Shown one piece after another: positions 36,865 to 46,221 of a stretch of 64,000 nt of DNA. The position numbers and the translations under genes are program-made. Numbering within the stretch: the first letter of the stretch is position 1; each line of letters starts with the position of its first letter. The notes beneath the pieces are model-generated. The model had not been told where the DNA came from. It saw only the letters and a program-made list of their open reading frames with translations, and searched no databases. The stretch covers positions 1,550,001 through 1,614,000 of the forward strand of contig CAVVUF010000002.1 of assembly GCA_963751425.1 (NCBI GenBank), in the 5' to 3' direction. Source of the stretch: CAVVUF01 sp963751425 (GTDB lineage Bacteria > Chloroflexota > Anaerolineae > Anaerolineales > UBA4823).

Positions 36865-37638
36865 ATGCAGCTCAACGAATACTACGAATTTGCCGTCCAA
36901 ACCGCCTACCTGGCGGGCCGCCTGACCCTCGGCTACTACCAGACTGGTCTGCTGCCCGACCTCAAAAGTAACGATACCCCCGTAACAGTCGCTGACCGGC
37001 TCTCAGAGCAGCTCATCCGCCAGCGTATCGAAGAGTGCTACCCGGCGCACGCCATCGTCGGAGAAGAGTTCGACGATAAAGAAGGCACACAGTCCGCCTT
37101 TCGCTGGTATATCGATCCCATCGACGGCACGCAGTCTTTTATCCACGGAGTCCCTCTGTACGCCGTCCTGCTCGGGCTGGAGATCGACGGCTTGCCCTCC
37201 GTTGGCGCCGCCTACTTCCCCGCCCTCGATGAGATGATCGCTGCCGCGACCGGCTTGGGCTGCTGGTGGAACGGCAAGCGGGCGCACGTTTCCGCAGTCT
37301 CCCGCCTGCAGGAGGCCACCCTGTCCTTCACCGACCCGCTCCAATTCGTCAAGAAAGGACGCACCGACGCCTGGGACCGCCTCATCCAATCCACCCGCTA
37401 CCGCGCCGGCTGGACAGACGCCTACGGTTACCTGCTCGTCGCCACCGGGCGCATCGAGCTGGCTGTTGACCCCTTCATGTGCCCCTGGGACTGCGGCCCC
37501 TTCCCGCCCATCCTCAGCGAAGCGGGCGGTTACTTCGGTGACTGGCGGGGCAACATCACCCTGCATGGCGGGGAGGCCTTTGCCACGACCGAGAAGCTGT
37601 TGCCAGAGGTGCTGGAGGTGCTGGCGTTGAAAGAGTGA
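36865..37638 (+). CDS. Inositol-monophosphatase family phosphatase (possible histidinol phosphatase)
   Basis: The metal-binding motifs are all present: VGEEF with two acidic residues, YIDPIDGTQSFIHG (motif I, near residue 85) and the late motif WDCGPFPPILSEAGG. At 257 residues it is a standard lithium-sensitive, magnesium-dependent phosphatase. Close relatives called HisN act on histidinol phosphate, others on inositol phosphate or 3'-phosphoadenosine phosphate; sequence alone does not choose. ATG 36865 is preferred because AAAGGA stands before it, while an in-frame start at 36823 reads into the repeat-rich gap. A terminator follows. Confidence 0.8.
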   Translation: MQLNEYYEFAVQTAYLAGRLTLGYYQTGLLPDLKSNDTPVTVADRLSEQLIRQRIEECYPAHAIVGEEFDDKEGTQSAFRWYIDPIDGTQSFIHGVPLYAVLLGLEIDGLPSVGAAYFPALDEMIAAATGLGCWWNGKRAHVSAVSRLQEATLSFTDPLQFVKKGRTDAWDRLIQSTRYRAGWTDAYGYLLVATGRIELAVDPFMCPWDCGPFPPILSEAGGYFGDWRGNITLHGGEAFATTEKLLPEVLEVLALKE

Positions 37639-37693
37639 ACCACGGAGGCAGTTCGATAGAGGGTGGGGGGTAGGGTTAAATCCCCTCACCCTA

Positions 37694-37716
37694 CCCCTCG
37701 CCCACCGGGCGAGGGG
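37694..37716 (+). terminator. 10-bp perfect hairpin terminator
   Basis: CCCCTCGCCC (37694-37703) pairs with 37707-37716 around a 3-base loop, followed by TTCTT. It stands 56 bases after the phosphatase stop. The GC-rich stem with its 'accctacccctcgccc' flank looks like a member of a common dispersed hairpin family. Confidence 0.7.
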
Positions 37717-37777
37717 TTCTTACCCATAAAGATCTTGATCCCCCATCCTAACCATCTTGTAAACATTGGAGACATCC

Positions 37778-38528
37778 ATGCAGCCAGTCGACTATAACGA
37801 GATCAGCAAAATCTACGATGATGTCCGGGAAGCGGAAGTGACCCTCATCAACCATTTCCTACAGGAGCTACCCTCCCAGGGCGGGCTGGCGGCCCTGGAT
37901 ATCGGCTGTGGGACGGGCAACTACACGGACCTCTTTCAGAAAGTCACCCGGGCGCAGGGCTGGCGGGTGTACGGCATTGACCCCTCCGAGGGCATGCTCG
38001 CAAAAGCCCGTCAGAAGAACACGCTGGTTTTGTTTCAGCAAGGCAGCGCGGCGCACATCCCGATGCTAGACGGTTTTTTCGACTTTGCGTATTTAACCGA
38101 TGTTATCCATCATGTCCCCAACATACTCGAGATGATTCAGGAAATCCGGCGGGTCCTGAAGCCGCAGGGCAAGCTTTGCATCGTGACCCAATCTCACCGG
38201 CAGATTGCGTTGCGGCCGACGGCGCAGTTCTTCCCGGGCACGGTGGCGATCGACCAGGCACGCTACCCCGATATCCCCGCCATCGTCGCGGTGGGGCAGC
38301 TCGGAGGCCTGAGTTTCTTGAAACAAGAGATCTTGTTCGAAGGCGAAGACCTGGAGGCTGGGGGCTGGCTACCTGGAGCTGGTGACAAAGAAGGGCTACT
38401 CGATGCTGCGCTTGCTGCCCGAAGCAGAGTATCAAGCAGGGCTGGAGAGGCTGGAGGCAGCCCTGCGGGAGAGGCCGGTCAAGACCAGGTCGGCGGGGGA
38501 TACGCTGGTGTGGTTCGTTAAGGGATAG
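37778..38528 (+). CDS. SAM-dependent methyltransferase, frameshifted near the C-terminus
   Basis: Motif I is AALDIGCGTGNYTDLF (about 32-47), followed by YGIDPSEGMLAKA and a DVIHHVPNILEMIQEIRRVLKPQG segment, the normal class I Methyltransf_11 layout. One base too many near 38362 makes the frame run into low-complexity nonsense to 38523; the shifted frame instead reads YLELVTKKGYSMLRLLPE and ends at TAG 38526-38528. The corrected protein has about 250 residues. ATG 37778 is preferred (TTGGAGA in front). The methyl acceptor is unknown. Confidence 0.75.
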
Positions 38529-38709
38529 CTGAATCTAAATTGTATCGATCGTCCCTTCTCTTAAATCCCATTTCTGGCTACAATGGGCTTGATTACATCA
38601 GAACCTGAACTTAGTTCTTAACTTATGTACCAAATGGATATAAAAATCCGTCTTTTCCCCCGATGATCTTTATCCGCACTTACTGCTTTTTCTGTATCCT
38701 TAATTTTAA

Positions 38710-38739
38710 TACCCGTGTTATCCGTGTATACCCGTGAGC
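38710..38739. repeat. Tandem 'acccgtgtt / atccgtgta / acccgtga' units
   Basis: Three near-copies of a ten-base unit stand 12 bases before the enolase-superfamily start. They match the unit at 20421, in the same position relative to a gene start. Confidence 0.55.
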
Positions 38740-38750
38740 CTTAATCACCT

Positions 38751-39869
38751 ATGCCCATCGAACAGATCACCCTCCACCACCTGAGCATGCCCTACGTAAC
38801 CCCCTTCCAGACCTCTCGGTGGGTCGAGACGGACCGCGAGTTCGTCATCGTCCAGCTCGAGTCCGAAGGCCTGACAGCCTGGGGCGAGTGCACCGCCACG
38901 CAGCACTGCGCCTACTCCTACGAGACCACCAAGACCAACTGGCACATCCTCGAAGACTTCCTTGTCCCCATCGTGCTCGCCAATGACTTACCGGATGTAC
39001 CCGCTTACCGGGGGGCTATCAGCCACCTGACTGGGCACCCGATGGCCAAGGCCGGCATGGAGATGGCGCTGTGGGACCTCTTCGCCCAGCGGCAGGGGCT
39101 CTCGCTGCAGAAGCTGCTCGGCGGCACCCGTGATCGGGTGAAAGTCGGTGTCTCGGTCGGCATCCAGCCTACCACGCAAGCGCTGCTCGAGACGGTGGAT
39201 GGCTACCTGACGCAAGGATACACGCGCATCAAGCTCAAGATCAAGCCCGGCCGCGATGTGGGCGACGTGGCGGCCGTTCGCCAGGCTCATCCGCACCTGC
39301 TCCTGCAGGTGGACGGCAACTCGGTCTACCGCCTGGAAGACGCCCCGCACCTGAAAGCCCTCGATCAATTCGACCTGCTGCTGATCGAACAGCCGCTCGC
39401 CGAAGACGACATCCTCGACCACGCCAAACTCCAGCCGCAGCTCAAGACCGCACTGTGCCTGGATGAGTCGATCCTCTCGGCCACGCATGCCCGCTGGGCG
39501 CTGGAGCTGGGCGCCTGCCGGGTGATCAACATCAAGCCGGGGCGGGTGGGCGGCATGTACGAGGGGAGGCTGATCCACGACTACTGCCGGGAGCGGCAGA
39601 TCCCGGTGTGGATGGGCGGGATGCTGGAGAGCGGGATCGGGCGGGCGGCGAACGTGGCGCTGGCCTCGCTGGAGGGCTTCACGCTGCCCGGCGATATCTC
39701 GGCCTCGGCCCGCTACTACGCCGAAGACCTGGTGGAGACGCCCTTCGCCCTGAACCCCGACAGCACGCTCACGGTGCCGCAGGAGCCTGGGTTGGGGATC
39801 CGGGTGCGCGGCGATATGCTGAAGAAGTATAGGCTGCGGAAGCAGGTTTACCGGAGGGGGCAAGCATGA
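38751..39869 (+). CDS. menC: Enolase-superfamily enzyme, o-succinylbenzoate synthase / N-acylamino-acid racemase type
   Basis: The 372-residue protein has the capping domain (about 1-120) and the muconate-lactonising-type barrel: the KLKIKPGRD segment with the KxK catalytic pair, metal ligands in LLLQVDGNSVY (Asp), LLIEQPLAEDD (Glu) and CLDESI (Asp), and the opposing lysine in INIKPGRVGG. These match the MenC class 2 / NSAR group. It either makes o-succinylbenzoate for menaquinone or racemises N-acyl amino acids; no other men gene is adjacent, and the GNAT gene overlapping its end by 4 bases is a classic NSAR-type partner. The symbol is tentative. Confidence 0.75.
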   Translation: MPIEQITLHHLSMPYVTPFQTSRWVETDREFVIVQLESEGLTAWGECTATQHCAYSYETTKTNWHILEDFLVPIVLANDLPDVPAYRGAISHLTGHPMAKAGMEMALWDLFAQRQGLSLQKLLGGTRDRVKVGVSVGIQPTTQALLETVDGYLTQGYTRIKLKIKPGRDVGDVAAVRQAHPHLLLQVDGNSVYRLEDAPHLKALDQFDLLLIEQPLAEDDILDHAKLQPQLKTALCLDESILSATHARWALELGACRVINIKPGRVGGMYEGRLIHDYCRERQIPVWMGGMLESGIGRAANVALASLEGFTLPGDISASARYYAEDLVETPFALNPDSTLTVPQEPGLGIRVRGDMLKKYRLRKQVYRRGQA

Positions 39870-40453
39870 ACGTCGTGCCGCTCACCCTGACGGGGCGCCT
39901 CATCCGCCTGGAGCCGCTCAGCCTGACGCACTTTCCCGACCTGGCGGAGGCCGGAAAAGAGGAGAGCCTGTGGCAGTACATGCGTTACGGGCAGGTGACC
40001 ACGGAGGCGAAGATGCGCGGCTTGGTGGGGCAGCTTTTGGAGTGGCAGGCGCGCGGCACGGACTTGCCTTTTGCTGTCATCCACCAGGAGAGAGGCAGGG
40101 CCATCGGCATGACGCGCTTTATGAATATCGAGCCTGCCAACCGGGGTTTGGAGATCGGTGGCACCTGGTATGCGCCGGCTTTCCAACGCACGGGCGTGAA
40201 CACGGAAAGCAAGTACCTGCTGCTCGGGCATGCCTTCGAGAATCTGGGCTGCCTGCGCGTGCAGTTCCGCACCGATTTGCGCAACCTGCGCTCGCAGAAG
40301 GCCATCGAACGCCTGGGGGCGGTGCGCGAGGGGGTGCTGCGCGACCACATGATTTTGCCGGACGGCACGCTGCGCTCGTCGATCATCTACAGCATCTTGA
40401 GGGGGGAGTGGGAGGCGGTCAAGCGTCATCTGGAAGAGTTGATGGAAAGATGA
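39866..40453 (+). CDS. GNAT acetyltransferase, RimJ/RimL-like
   Basis: It opens LTGRLIRLEPLSLTHFPDLAE and has GGTWYAPAFQRTGVNTESK in the acetyl-CoA loop region, then RTDLRNLRSQKAIERLGA (motif B) and a DGTLRSSIIYSI tail. The 195-residue length is usual. ATG overlaps the enolase-superfamily stop (ATGA), so the two are translated together. If the partner is an N-acylamino-acid racemase, this protein may acylate the same amino acid; that is inference. Confidence 0.85.
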   Translation: MNVVPLTLTGRLIRLEPLSLTHFPDLAEAGKEESLWQYMRYGQVTTEAKMRGLVGQLLEWQARGTDLPFAVIHQERGRAIGMTRFMNIEPANRGLEIGGTWYAPAFQRTGVNTESKYLLLGHAFENLGCLRVQFRTDLRNLRSQKAIERLGAVREGVLRDHMILPDGTLRSSIIYSILRGEWEAVKRHLEELMER

Positions 40454-40516
40454 GTTGCCCGCTTTCGGCTGGTTATGTATAATGGGGGCGCAAATCCAAA
40501 ATATTAACGTTGGATT

Positions 40517-40530
40517 GGCGTAGATTAGCT
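40517..40530. repeat. 'ggcgtagattagct' repeat copy
   Basis: A single copy of the gcgtagattagc unit stands 17 bases before the GH4 start, again next to a start codon. Confidence 0.5.
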
Positions 40531-40546
40531 GATCAAGGAGACTTGT

Positions 40547-41863
40547 ATGACAAAAATATCATTCCTCGGCGCCGGAAGCACCGTGTTCGCCAAGAACCTG
40601 CTGGGAGATATCCTCAGCTACCCCGAGCTGGCTGAGGCAACCATCAGCCTGCACGACATCAACCCCGAGCGCCTACGTACCACGGAAATCGTAGCGCAGC
40701 GCATCGCCAAGACGCTGGGCGCCAAACCGACCATCGAAGCCACCCTCGACCGGCGCAGATCGCTGGACGGGGCGGATTACGCCATCAGCATGTTCCAGAT
40801 CGCTGGCTACAAGCCTGGCACGGTGGTGGACTTCGAGGTACCCAAGCAGTACGGGCTACGCCAGACGATCGCTGATACGCTGGGCATCGGTGGGATCATG
40901 CGCGCTTTGCGCACCATCCCGGTCTTTTTGGAGGTGTGCCGGGATATGGAAGCATTGTGCCCGTCGGCGACGCTGTTGAACTACGTCAACCCCATGGCGA
41001 TGATCACCTGGGCGATCAACCGGGCCAGCGCGATCAAGACGGTGGGGTTATGCCATAGCGTGCAGGGGACGGCGGAGCAGCTGGCTCATGATATCGCTGT
41101 GCCGATCGAGGAGATTAACTACCTGTGCGCGGGGATCAACCACATGGCTTTTTACCTGCGCTTCGAGCGCAAGACGCCCGAAGGGGTGGAAGACCTGTAC
41201 CCGCGCATCCGCCAGGTGGTGACGGAGGGGCGCATCCCGGAATGGAACCGCGTCCGCTACGAGGCTCTCACCCGCCTGGGCTACTTTGTGACCGAGTTGA
41301 GCGAGCACTTCAGCGAATACGTGCCCTGGTTCATCAAGCGCGACCGCCCCGACCTGATCGAGAAGTACGGCGTGCCGCTAGACGAGTACATCCGGCGCTG
41401 TGAGTTGCAAATTGCGGGCTGGGAGTTTGTCAAAAAGGAGATGGAGGATCCCAATTCTGATTACCTGGACGCGGTCTACCGCAGCCATGAGTATGGCTCT
41501 TCGATCATCCACAGCCTTGAGACGGGGACGCCGCGGGTGGTGTATGGAAATGTGCTGAATCGCGGGTTGATCGATAACCTGCCGCAGGGCTGCTGCGTGG
41601 AGGTGCCCTGCTTGGTGGATAAGAGCGGCATCCAGCCCACGCGGGTGGGAGCGCTGCCGCCCCAACTGGCAGCCCTGATGCAGACCAATATCAACGTGCA
41701 GGCCTTGACGGTGGAGGCGGCGTTGAGCCTGAAGAAGGAGCACATCTACCACGCCGCCATGCTCGATCCGCACACGGCAGCGGAATTGGACCTGGAGCAA
41801 ATCTGGAGCCTGGTGGACGACCTGCTGGAAGCACACCAGGGCTGGCTGCCAGAATACCGGTAA
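40547..41863 (+). CDS. Glycoside hydrolase family 4 (alpha-galactosidase/alpha-glucosidase, MelA-like)
   Basis: The N-terminus KISFLGAGSTVFAKNLLGDIL is the NAD-binding Rossmann start that is unique to GH4. The manganese-binding GLCHSVQGT (Cys near residue 168) and the downstream AGINHMAFYL motif (His) are present. These enzymes hydrolyse alpha-glycosides through an oxidation-elimination mechanism with NAD and a divalent metal. At 438 residues it fits the MelA branch, so melibiose, raffinose-type or galacturonide substrates are options. The start has AAGGAGA in front. Confidence 0.87.
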   Translation: MTKISFLGAGSTVFAKNLLGDILSYPELAEATISLHDINPERLRTTEIVAQRIAKTLGAKPTIEATLDRRRSLDGADYAISMFQIAGYKPGTVVDFEVPKQYGLRQTIADTLGIGGIMRALRTIPVFLEVCRDMEALCPSATLLNYVNPMAMITWAINRASAIKTVGLCHSVQGTAEQLAHDIAVPIEEINYLCAGINHMAFYLRFERKTPEGVEDLYPRIRQVVTEGRIPEWNRVRYEALTRLGYFVTELSEHFSEYVPWFIKRDRPDLIEKYGVPLDEYIRRCELQIAGWEFVKKEMEDPNSDYLDAVYRSHEYGSSIIHSLETGTPRVVYGNVLNRGLIDNLPQGCCVEVPCLVDKSGIQPTRVGALPPQLAALMQTNINVQALTVEAALSLKKEHIYHAAMLDPHTAAELDLEQIWSLVDDLLEAHQGWLPEYR

Positions 41864-41888
41864 CGGCAGCGCTATCGACCCAGAGCTT

Positions 41889-43805
41889 ATGAAATTGATG
41901 CAGAAGTACTGGCAGCGGCTGATTTGGGGGGCGCCGGTGATCCTTTTTGGGATCAGTATGCTGCAGCTCTTTCAGGTGGGCGATACTTACGCTTTATTAT
42001 GGCTAAAAAGGATCTGGCGGAACCGGGATCAGACGGCTTTTGAGCGAAGTGCAACTTTCTATCTGGGGGACAGCGGTTCGAAGTTCATGCGGTTCCTTGA
42101 CGAAACGATCCCGGTGGAACAAGCCGTGGTGGTAGCAGAACGCTCGGCGCAGTTGTCGCACCAGGAGATCTTGCAGTATTTCTTGTTCCCGCGTCCGATC
42201 GTGGCCTGCAGCTGCGACTTGGGGTTGACATGTAAAGCCTGCCTCATGGAGCCTGATCGTTATGTCCCCGTCACCAGCCAGTTCCCGCCGCCAGAGCTGT
42301 CTGCAGAATTGTTTGCCGGGATCAAGCAGTATCTTCCAGCAGCGATTGATTCCGATTATTACCTGGGCGTTTACGCCCCGGTGCAGGAGGCAAGCCCCGG
42401 CGAAGCTAAGACATTCAGGGAACACACCTTCGATCTTTTGAGACTGCTGATCGTTGATTTGACCATTTTGTTAGCCCTGGGCCTGTTCGGAGGCGCCCTC
42501 GTCTATCTCATGGTGCCCAGCTTATCCTTGGTCGAGACCGGAAGCCTGGCAGTTCCGGTTGGAACAGGGATAATAACCTGGGCGCTGTTCTTAATCTCCT
42601 GGGCGGGGGTTCCGCTCACCCCCCTCACCGTCATTGTGAGTTACCTGGCTTGCGGTTTATCCATTCTGGGGGCGGCAAAGCTTACGGGCACGAATTTTCG
42701 CTTCCACCTGCCGAATTTTCATGGCCCCGATTTCCAGTGGATTAACCTGGTGGGTTGGTGTGTGGTTGGTCTGACCTGGACCATTCTACTGGTCATCACA
42801 GTCGGGAGATCTTATTCTCTGTTTGACGATATCGTGATCTGGAGCGCGAAAGGCCACGGGATGGCCTATGCAGGCAGCATTTTTGCCGGCCGCTTGCTGG
42901 GAGGCCACGGCCTGGCTTACCCGCTGAATATCCCACTGCTGGTGACGGTTTTTACACTCTTGGATGGCGACCTGCTGCCCGGCTCAAAATTCTTCTTTCC
43001 TTTTGCATTCCTGGCACTGCTCGTGGGAGTGTACCGCTTCTGCCGGCGGCACGGCGTTTCACCTTTGATCGCCACGGGAGGCACGCTGTTGATCCTGACG
43101 TCTCCGGCGATCTTTTTTTACGGGACGTCTGGCTTTGCAAATATCCCTTTCACCAGCTACCTGGTATTAGGAACCTTGTGGAGTTTTGAAGGATTGGAGC
43201 AAGACGATTCCAGGGTGCTGCTTTTAGGCGGGCTGCTGCTGGCAATGGCAGGTTGGACGCGCCCTGAAGGATTAGCTTATGCTTTGGTGTTGGTGGTTGC
43301 GCTGCTGGTTGGGCGCTGGGTCACCCGCCAGCCCCTGAATTTTCATGCAAGGTGGCTGCTGCCTTTGTTGATCATCACAGGTGCATGGCTGATTTTTGGC
43401 ACAACATACATTGCTGGAGATCAAGCGGGCGACGCCCTGAAAGGTTTATCGCAACAGGTGCTGAACGGGCAGATCGACTTAGGTCCGCTCAAGACGATGG
43501 TGATCTTCATCGGCAATCAACTTTTTCATGGGGTGGATTGGCGGTACCTGACGCCGCTGGGGGTGTTCCTCATTCTGGTGGCAGTGATCCGTCAAGTACT
43601 CCACCCCAGCCCCTTGATCCCGATGCTGCTGATCGTGACCCTGGCGGGATTTGGTTTTGTGATCGGGATTTTCTTTATCTTGAGCGAACCGGATTTTGTC
43701 GCATTTTTGGACGTATCGTTCGACCGCGCTTTTTTTCCAACGGTTGTTATGCTGATGGTCACAGGATTGATGGCTTTCCGCCGAATCCCTGACCCAGGCA
43801 TTTAG
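41889..43805 (+). CDS. Polytopic membrane glycosyltransferase (GT39/PMT-like), with an extracytoplasmic cysteine cluster
   Basis: The 638-residue protein has an N-terminal helix (about 11-27), a soluble region to about residue 180, then about eleven membrane helices. The membrane part resembles the PMT_2/ArnT family of lipid-linked sugar transferases (GGHGLAYPLNIPLLVT, WTRPEGLAYALVLV). Unusually the soluble segment near residues 108-118 holds CSCDLGLTCKAC, four cysteines within a dozen residues, which could bind metal or form disulfides. It starts 25 bases after GH4. The acceptor is unknown. Confidence 0.6.
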   Translation: MKLMQKYWQRLIWGAPVILFGISMLQLFQVGDTYALLWLKRIWRNRDQTAFERSATFYLGDSGSKFMRFLDETIPVEQAVVVAERSAQLSHQEILQYFLFPRPIVACSCDLGLTCKACLMEPDRYVPVTSQFPPPELSAELFAGIKQYLPAAIDSDYYLGVYAPVQEASPGEAKTFREHTFDLLRLLIVDLTILLALGLFGGALVYLMVPSLSLVETGSLAVPVGTGIITWALFLISWAGVPLTPLTVIVSYLACGLSILGAAKLTGTNFRFHLPNFHGPDFQWINLVGWCVVGLTWTILLVITVGRSYSLFDDIVIWSAKGHGMAYAGSIFAGRLLGGHGLAYPLNIPLLVTVFTLLDGDLLPGSKFFFPFAFLALLVGVYRFCRRHGVSPLIATGGTLLILTSPAIFFYGTSGFANIPFTSYLVLGTLWSFEGLEQDDSRVLLLGGLLLAMAGWTRPEGLAYALVLVVALLVGRWVTRQPLNFHARWLLPLLIITGAWLIFGTTYIAGDQAGDALKGLSQQVLNGQIDLGPLKTMVIFIGNQLFHGVDWRYLTPLGVFLILVAVIRQVLHPSPLIPMLLIVTLAGFGFVIGIFFILSEPDFVAFLDVSFDRAFFPTVVMLMVTGLMAFRRIPDPGI

Positions 43806-43825
43806 GAGCAAGCAACAAGCACACC

Positions 43826-44245
43826 ATGAGCGTGATTACTTCCTATATTCATCTTTCCACACGCGGCAACGCGGATATCTACGAGATCACCGGTCAAATC
43901 TCGCAGGCAGTGGTGCAAGCCGGACTGAAGAATGGGGTGGTGACGATCTTTTGCCCTTCTTCGACCAGCGCGGTGACGACCATCGAATATGAGCCTGGGG
44001 TGGTGAACGACCTGCGCCGTATCTTAGATGAGCTCATCCCTGCCAATATCCCATACCAGCACGACGAAGCCTGGCATGATGGCAACGGTCACAGCCATGT
44101 GCGGGCGGCTGTCCTGGGGCCATCCCTGACCGTGCCCTTTGTTTCACAGCACCTGACCCTGGGCACCTGGCAGCAGGTGATTTATATCGATTTCGACAAC
44201 CGGCCGCGCAAGCGGGAGCTGGTCCTCCAGATCATTGGAGAATAG
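43826..44245 (+). CDS. YjbQ family protein (UPF0047, secondary thiamine-phosphate synthase)
   Basis: The 139-residue protein has the family core GVVTIFCPSSTSAVTTIEYEPGV, HGHSHVRAAVLGPSLTVPF-like text with several histidines, and QVIYIDFDNRPRKRE at the end. The group has weak thiamine-phosphate synthase activity in E. coli; its main job is uncertain. Length and start fit the family. It starts 20 bases after the glycosyltransferase gene and is convergent with the M14 lipoprotein gene. Confidence 0.85.
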   Translation: MSVITSYIHLSTRGNADIYEITGQISQAVVQAGLKNGVVTIFCPSSTSAVTTIEYEPGVVNDLRRILDELIPANIPYQHDEAWHDGNGHSHVRAAVLGPSLTVPFVSQHLTLGTWQQVIYIDFDNRPRKRELVLQIIGE

Positions 44246-44275
44246 GACCTTCCGCAGCTGGTAAGCGGAGCACGG

Positions 44276-45296
44276 TTAGTCACCACCTGCCGGGTTGGAG
44301 GGTTCCCAGCTTAAAGAGGCCTCCAGAACCTTCAAGTTGATCTCGACATCGGTATCGCGGTGGTTGGTCAGCTCGATATCGACGGAGGGAATGCCCTGCA
44401 TGGCAAGCCAGTTCACCATCTCGCCGGTGTAGATGCAGCCGATGTCCATGGGCGGGTAGTCGTAACCGCTCACGGCTGCCAGGGTCTCGGCCAGGTTGAT
44501 GGCATCTTGGTCTGGCGGCAGCCCGCCGGGGAAGATGCCCAGGGCGGCAGAATGGTAGCTGATGGCAGCCTGGATGCCAGGGTGACCGGTGACGAAGGCG
44601 ATCACCGCTTGCGTTTCTGGCTCGGAGGCTGGAGCCAAGCCGGCGGTCATGGGGCGTTCTTGCCAGCAGCCGGAGCGGCGGTAGTTTTTCTCCCAGTTGG
44701 CGGGGAAGTTGCGGTTCAGGTCGACTCCGTTGGCATTGGCCCGCCCGTCAGGTCCGTGGGCGCGCGCTTCGCCATCGGGGTTCAGGTTCCGCAGGATGTA
44801 GAGGGTTTTGCCAGAAGGGATCGCTTGTGGGTTATCTTGCAAGTAAGCGATCAGCTCATCCGCGAGGGCGGCGGAATTCCACTCGTACCCGCCGTGGATG
44901 CCGGCGATGATCAGGCGCTGGTCTGCGCCGCTGCCAAAGGTGTAGATCTCCAGGGGACGCCCCTCCACGGAGAGCCCAATCACTTCGTTAGAGACTTCCT
45001 GGGGTGGTGGTTTCAACCTCTGGAGTTTGAGAAGGCTTTGCATCGTCTATCACCCCAGGGGTCGAAACACGTGGTGTTTTGGTAGGCGTAGGCGCTTGGG
45101 TAGGTATCTGGGTCAGAGTTGGGGTTCGGATTTGTCTCGCAAGAGTCTGAGAAACCACTGCCTCAAACGGGCTTGTTGGAGTTCCGTTATACCCAACGGG
45201 CTGGGTACGCATCTGCGTCAATTGGCAGCCAGCCGATCCCAAGAGGATGACCGTGAAAAGGCAGGCGGAGAAGAGAAAACTAAGGGACCTGGACAT
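44276..45296 (-). CDS. Secreted/lipoprotein M14-type zinc carboxypeptidase (murein-peptide-amidase-like), one frameshift
   Basis: The N-terminus has a signal sequence ending LLGSAGCQ, a lipobox-type end, followed by a Thr/Pro-rich linker. The catalytic part shows IIAGIHGGYEWNSAA (zinc His and Glu), RNLNPDGEARAHG, DLNRNFPANW and IELTNHRD. It should trim peptides of the cell wall outside the membrane. One base near 45000 separates the linker frame from the peptidase frame (which alone would start at 45043 without any signal); the combined protein has about 339 residues. Its start overlaps the DUF1385 gene by 17 bases. Confidence 0.75.
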
Positions 45297-46221
45297 CGGC
45301 CTGGTTGGAGATTGGCTCAGCGTTTTCCTTTTCGAGCATGGTCTTGAAAGCCGTGATTGCCACTTCGAGCATTTCGAGGGTCGGTTGGCGGGTGGTGAGG
45401 CGCTGCAAAGCCAGGTTGGGCTTCATCAACCAGCGGACGATCGGAGAGTCCATGTAGCGGGCAGTGAGGCGGATGTATTCATATGCAAGCATGGCTAATA
45501 CGGGGATCAGCAAGATGCGGCTGAGCAAACGCCAGGCCAGGGGCAGCGGTCCGAGCAGACTGAAGACCAACACCGAAAGAACGACCAGGGTCAGCAGGAA
45601 GGATGTCCCGCAGCGTGGGTGCTCCAAGGGGAAGCGGGCGACGTTTTCAGGGGTGAGATCGGCGCGACCTTCGTAGGCGTTGATGGTCTTATGCTCAGCG
45701 CCGTGATAGGCGAAGACGCGGGCGATGTCGGGGATGCGCCCGATGGCCCAGATGTACCCCACCAGCAGACCCAGCCGGAAGATGCCTTCCATCAGGTTAC
45801 CCCACCAGGCGGTCCCAGACAGGCTGGTTTTATTCAGCAAGAACTCGGTGAGCTGGCCGACTGCGGCGGGAGCCAGGAAGAACAGGGCAATCCCGAAGGT
45901 CAAGGAGATCCCCAGGGTCAGGTATAGGGCTGGGCCTTCCAGCTTCTCGTCCTCACCGGTCTGGACATTGGCGGACAGCGTCAGGGCGCGCATGCCCAGT
46001 CCCAAGGAGTCCCAGAGCATGACCAGGCCGCGCAAGAAGGGGATCTTGGAAATTTTGTTATTGTACAGGCTGCCCAGCGGTTCCTGGTGGATGACAATCT
46101 GCTGATCGGGGGCGCGCATGGCGATGGCGCAAGTGCGCGAGCCGCGCATCATCACGCCTTCCATCACCGCCTGCCCCCCATAGGTCGGCAGGCGTTCTAC
46201 TCTCGCTTGGGTCGGGCTCAT
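45280..46221 (-). CDS. DUF1385 membrane protein
   Basis: The 313-residue protein shows the family start YGGQAVMEGVMMRGSRTCAIAMR, then VFAYHGAEHKTINAYE near residue 180 and RCGTSFLLTLVVLSV. Four to five membrane helices are seen. The family is conserved in Gram-positives, Thermotogae and Chloroflexota, often near release-factor genes; its function is unknown. It overlaps the dipeptidase gene by four bases upstream and the lipoprotein gene downstream, so the three form an operon. Confidence 0.85.
   Translation of the reverse strand: MSPTQARVERLPTYGGQAVMEGVMMRGSRTCAIAMRAPDQQIVIHQEPLGSLYNNKISKIPFLRGLVMLWDSLGLGMRALTLSANVQTGEDEKLEGPALYLTLGISLTFGIALFFLAPAAVGQLTEFLLNKTSLSGTAWWGNLMEGIFRLGLLVGYIWAIGRIPDIARVFAYHGAEHKTINAYEGRADLTPENVARFPLEHPRCGTSFLLTLVVLSVLVFSLLGPLPLAWRLLSRILLIPVLAMLAYEYIRLTARYMDSPIVRWLMKPNLALQRLTTRQPTLEMLEVAITAFKTMLEKENAEPISNQADVQVP

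Noticed and set aside
36865..37638. Naming the phosphatase hisN
   Set aside because: The motifs fit the whole inositol-monophosphatase family; there are no histidine genes nearby.
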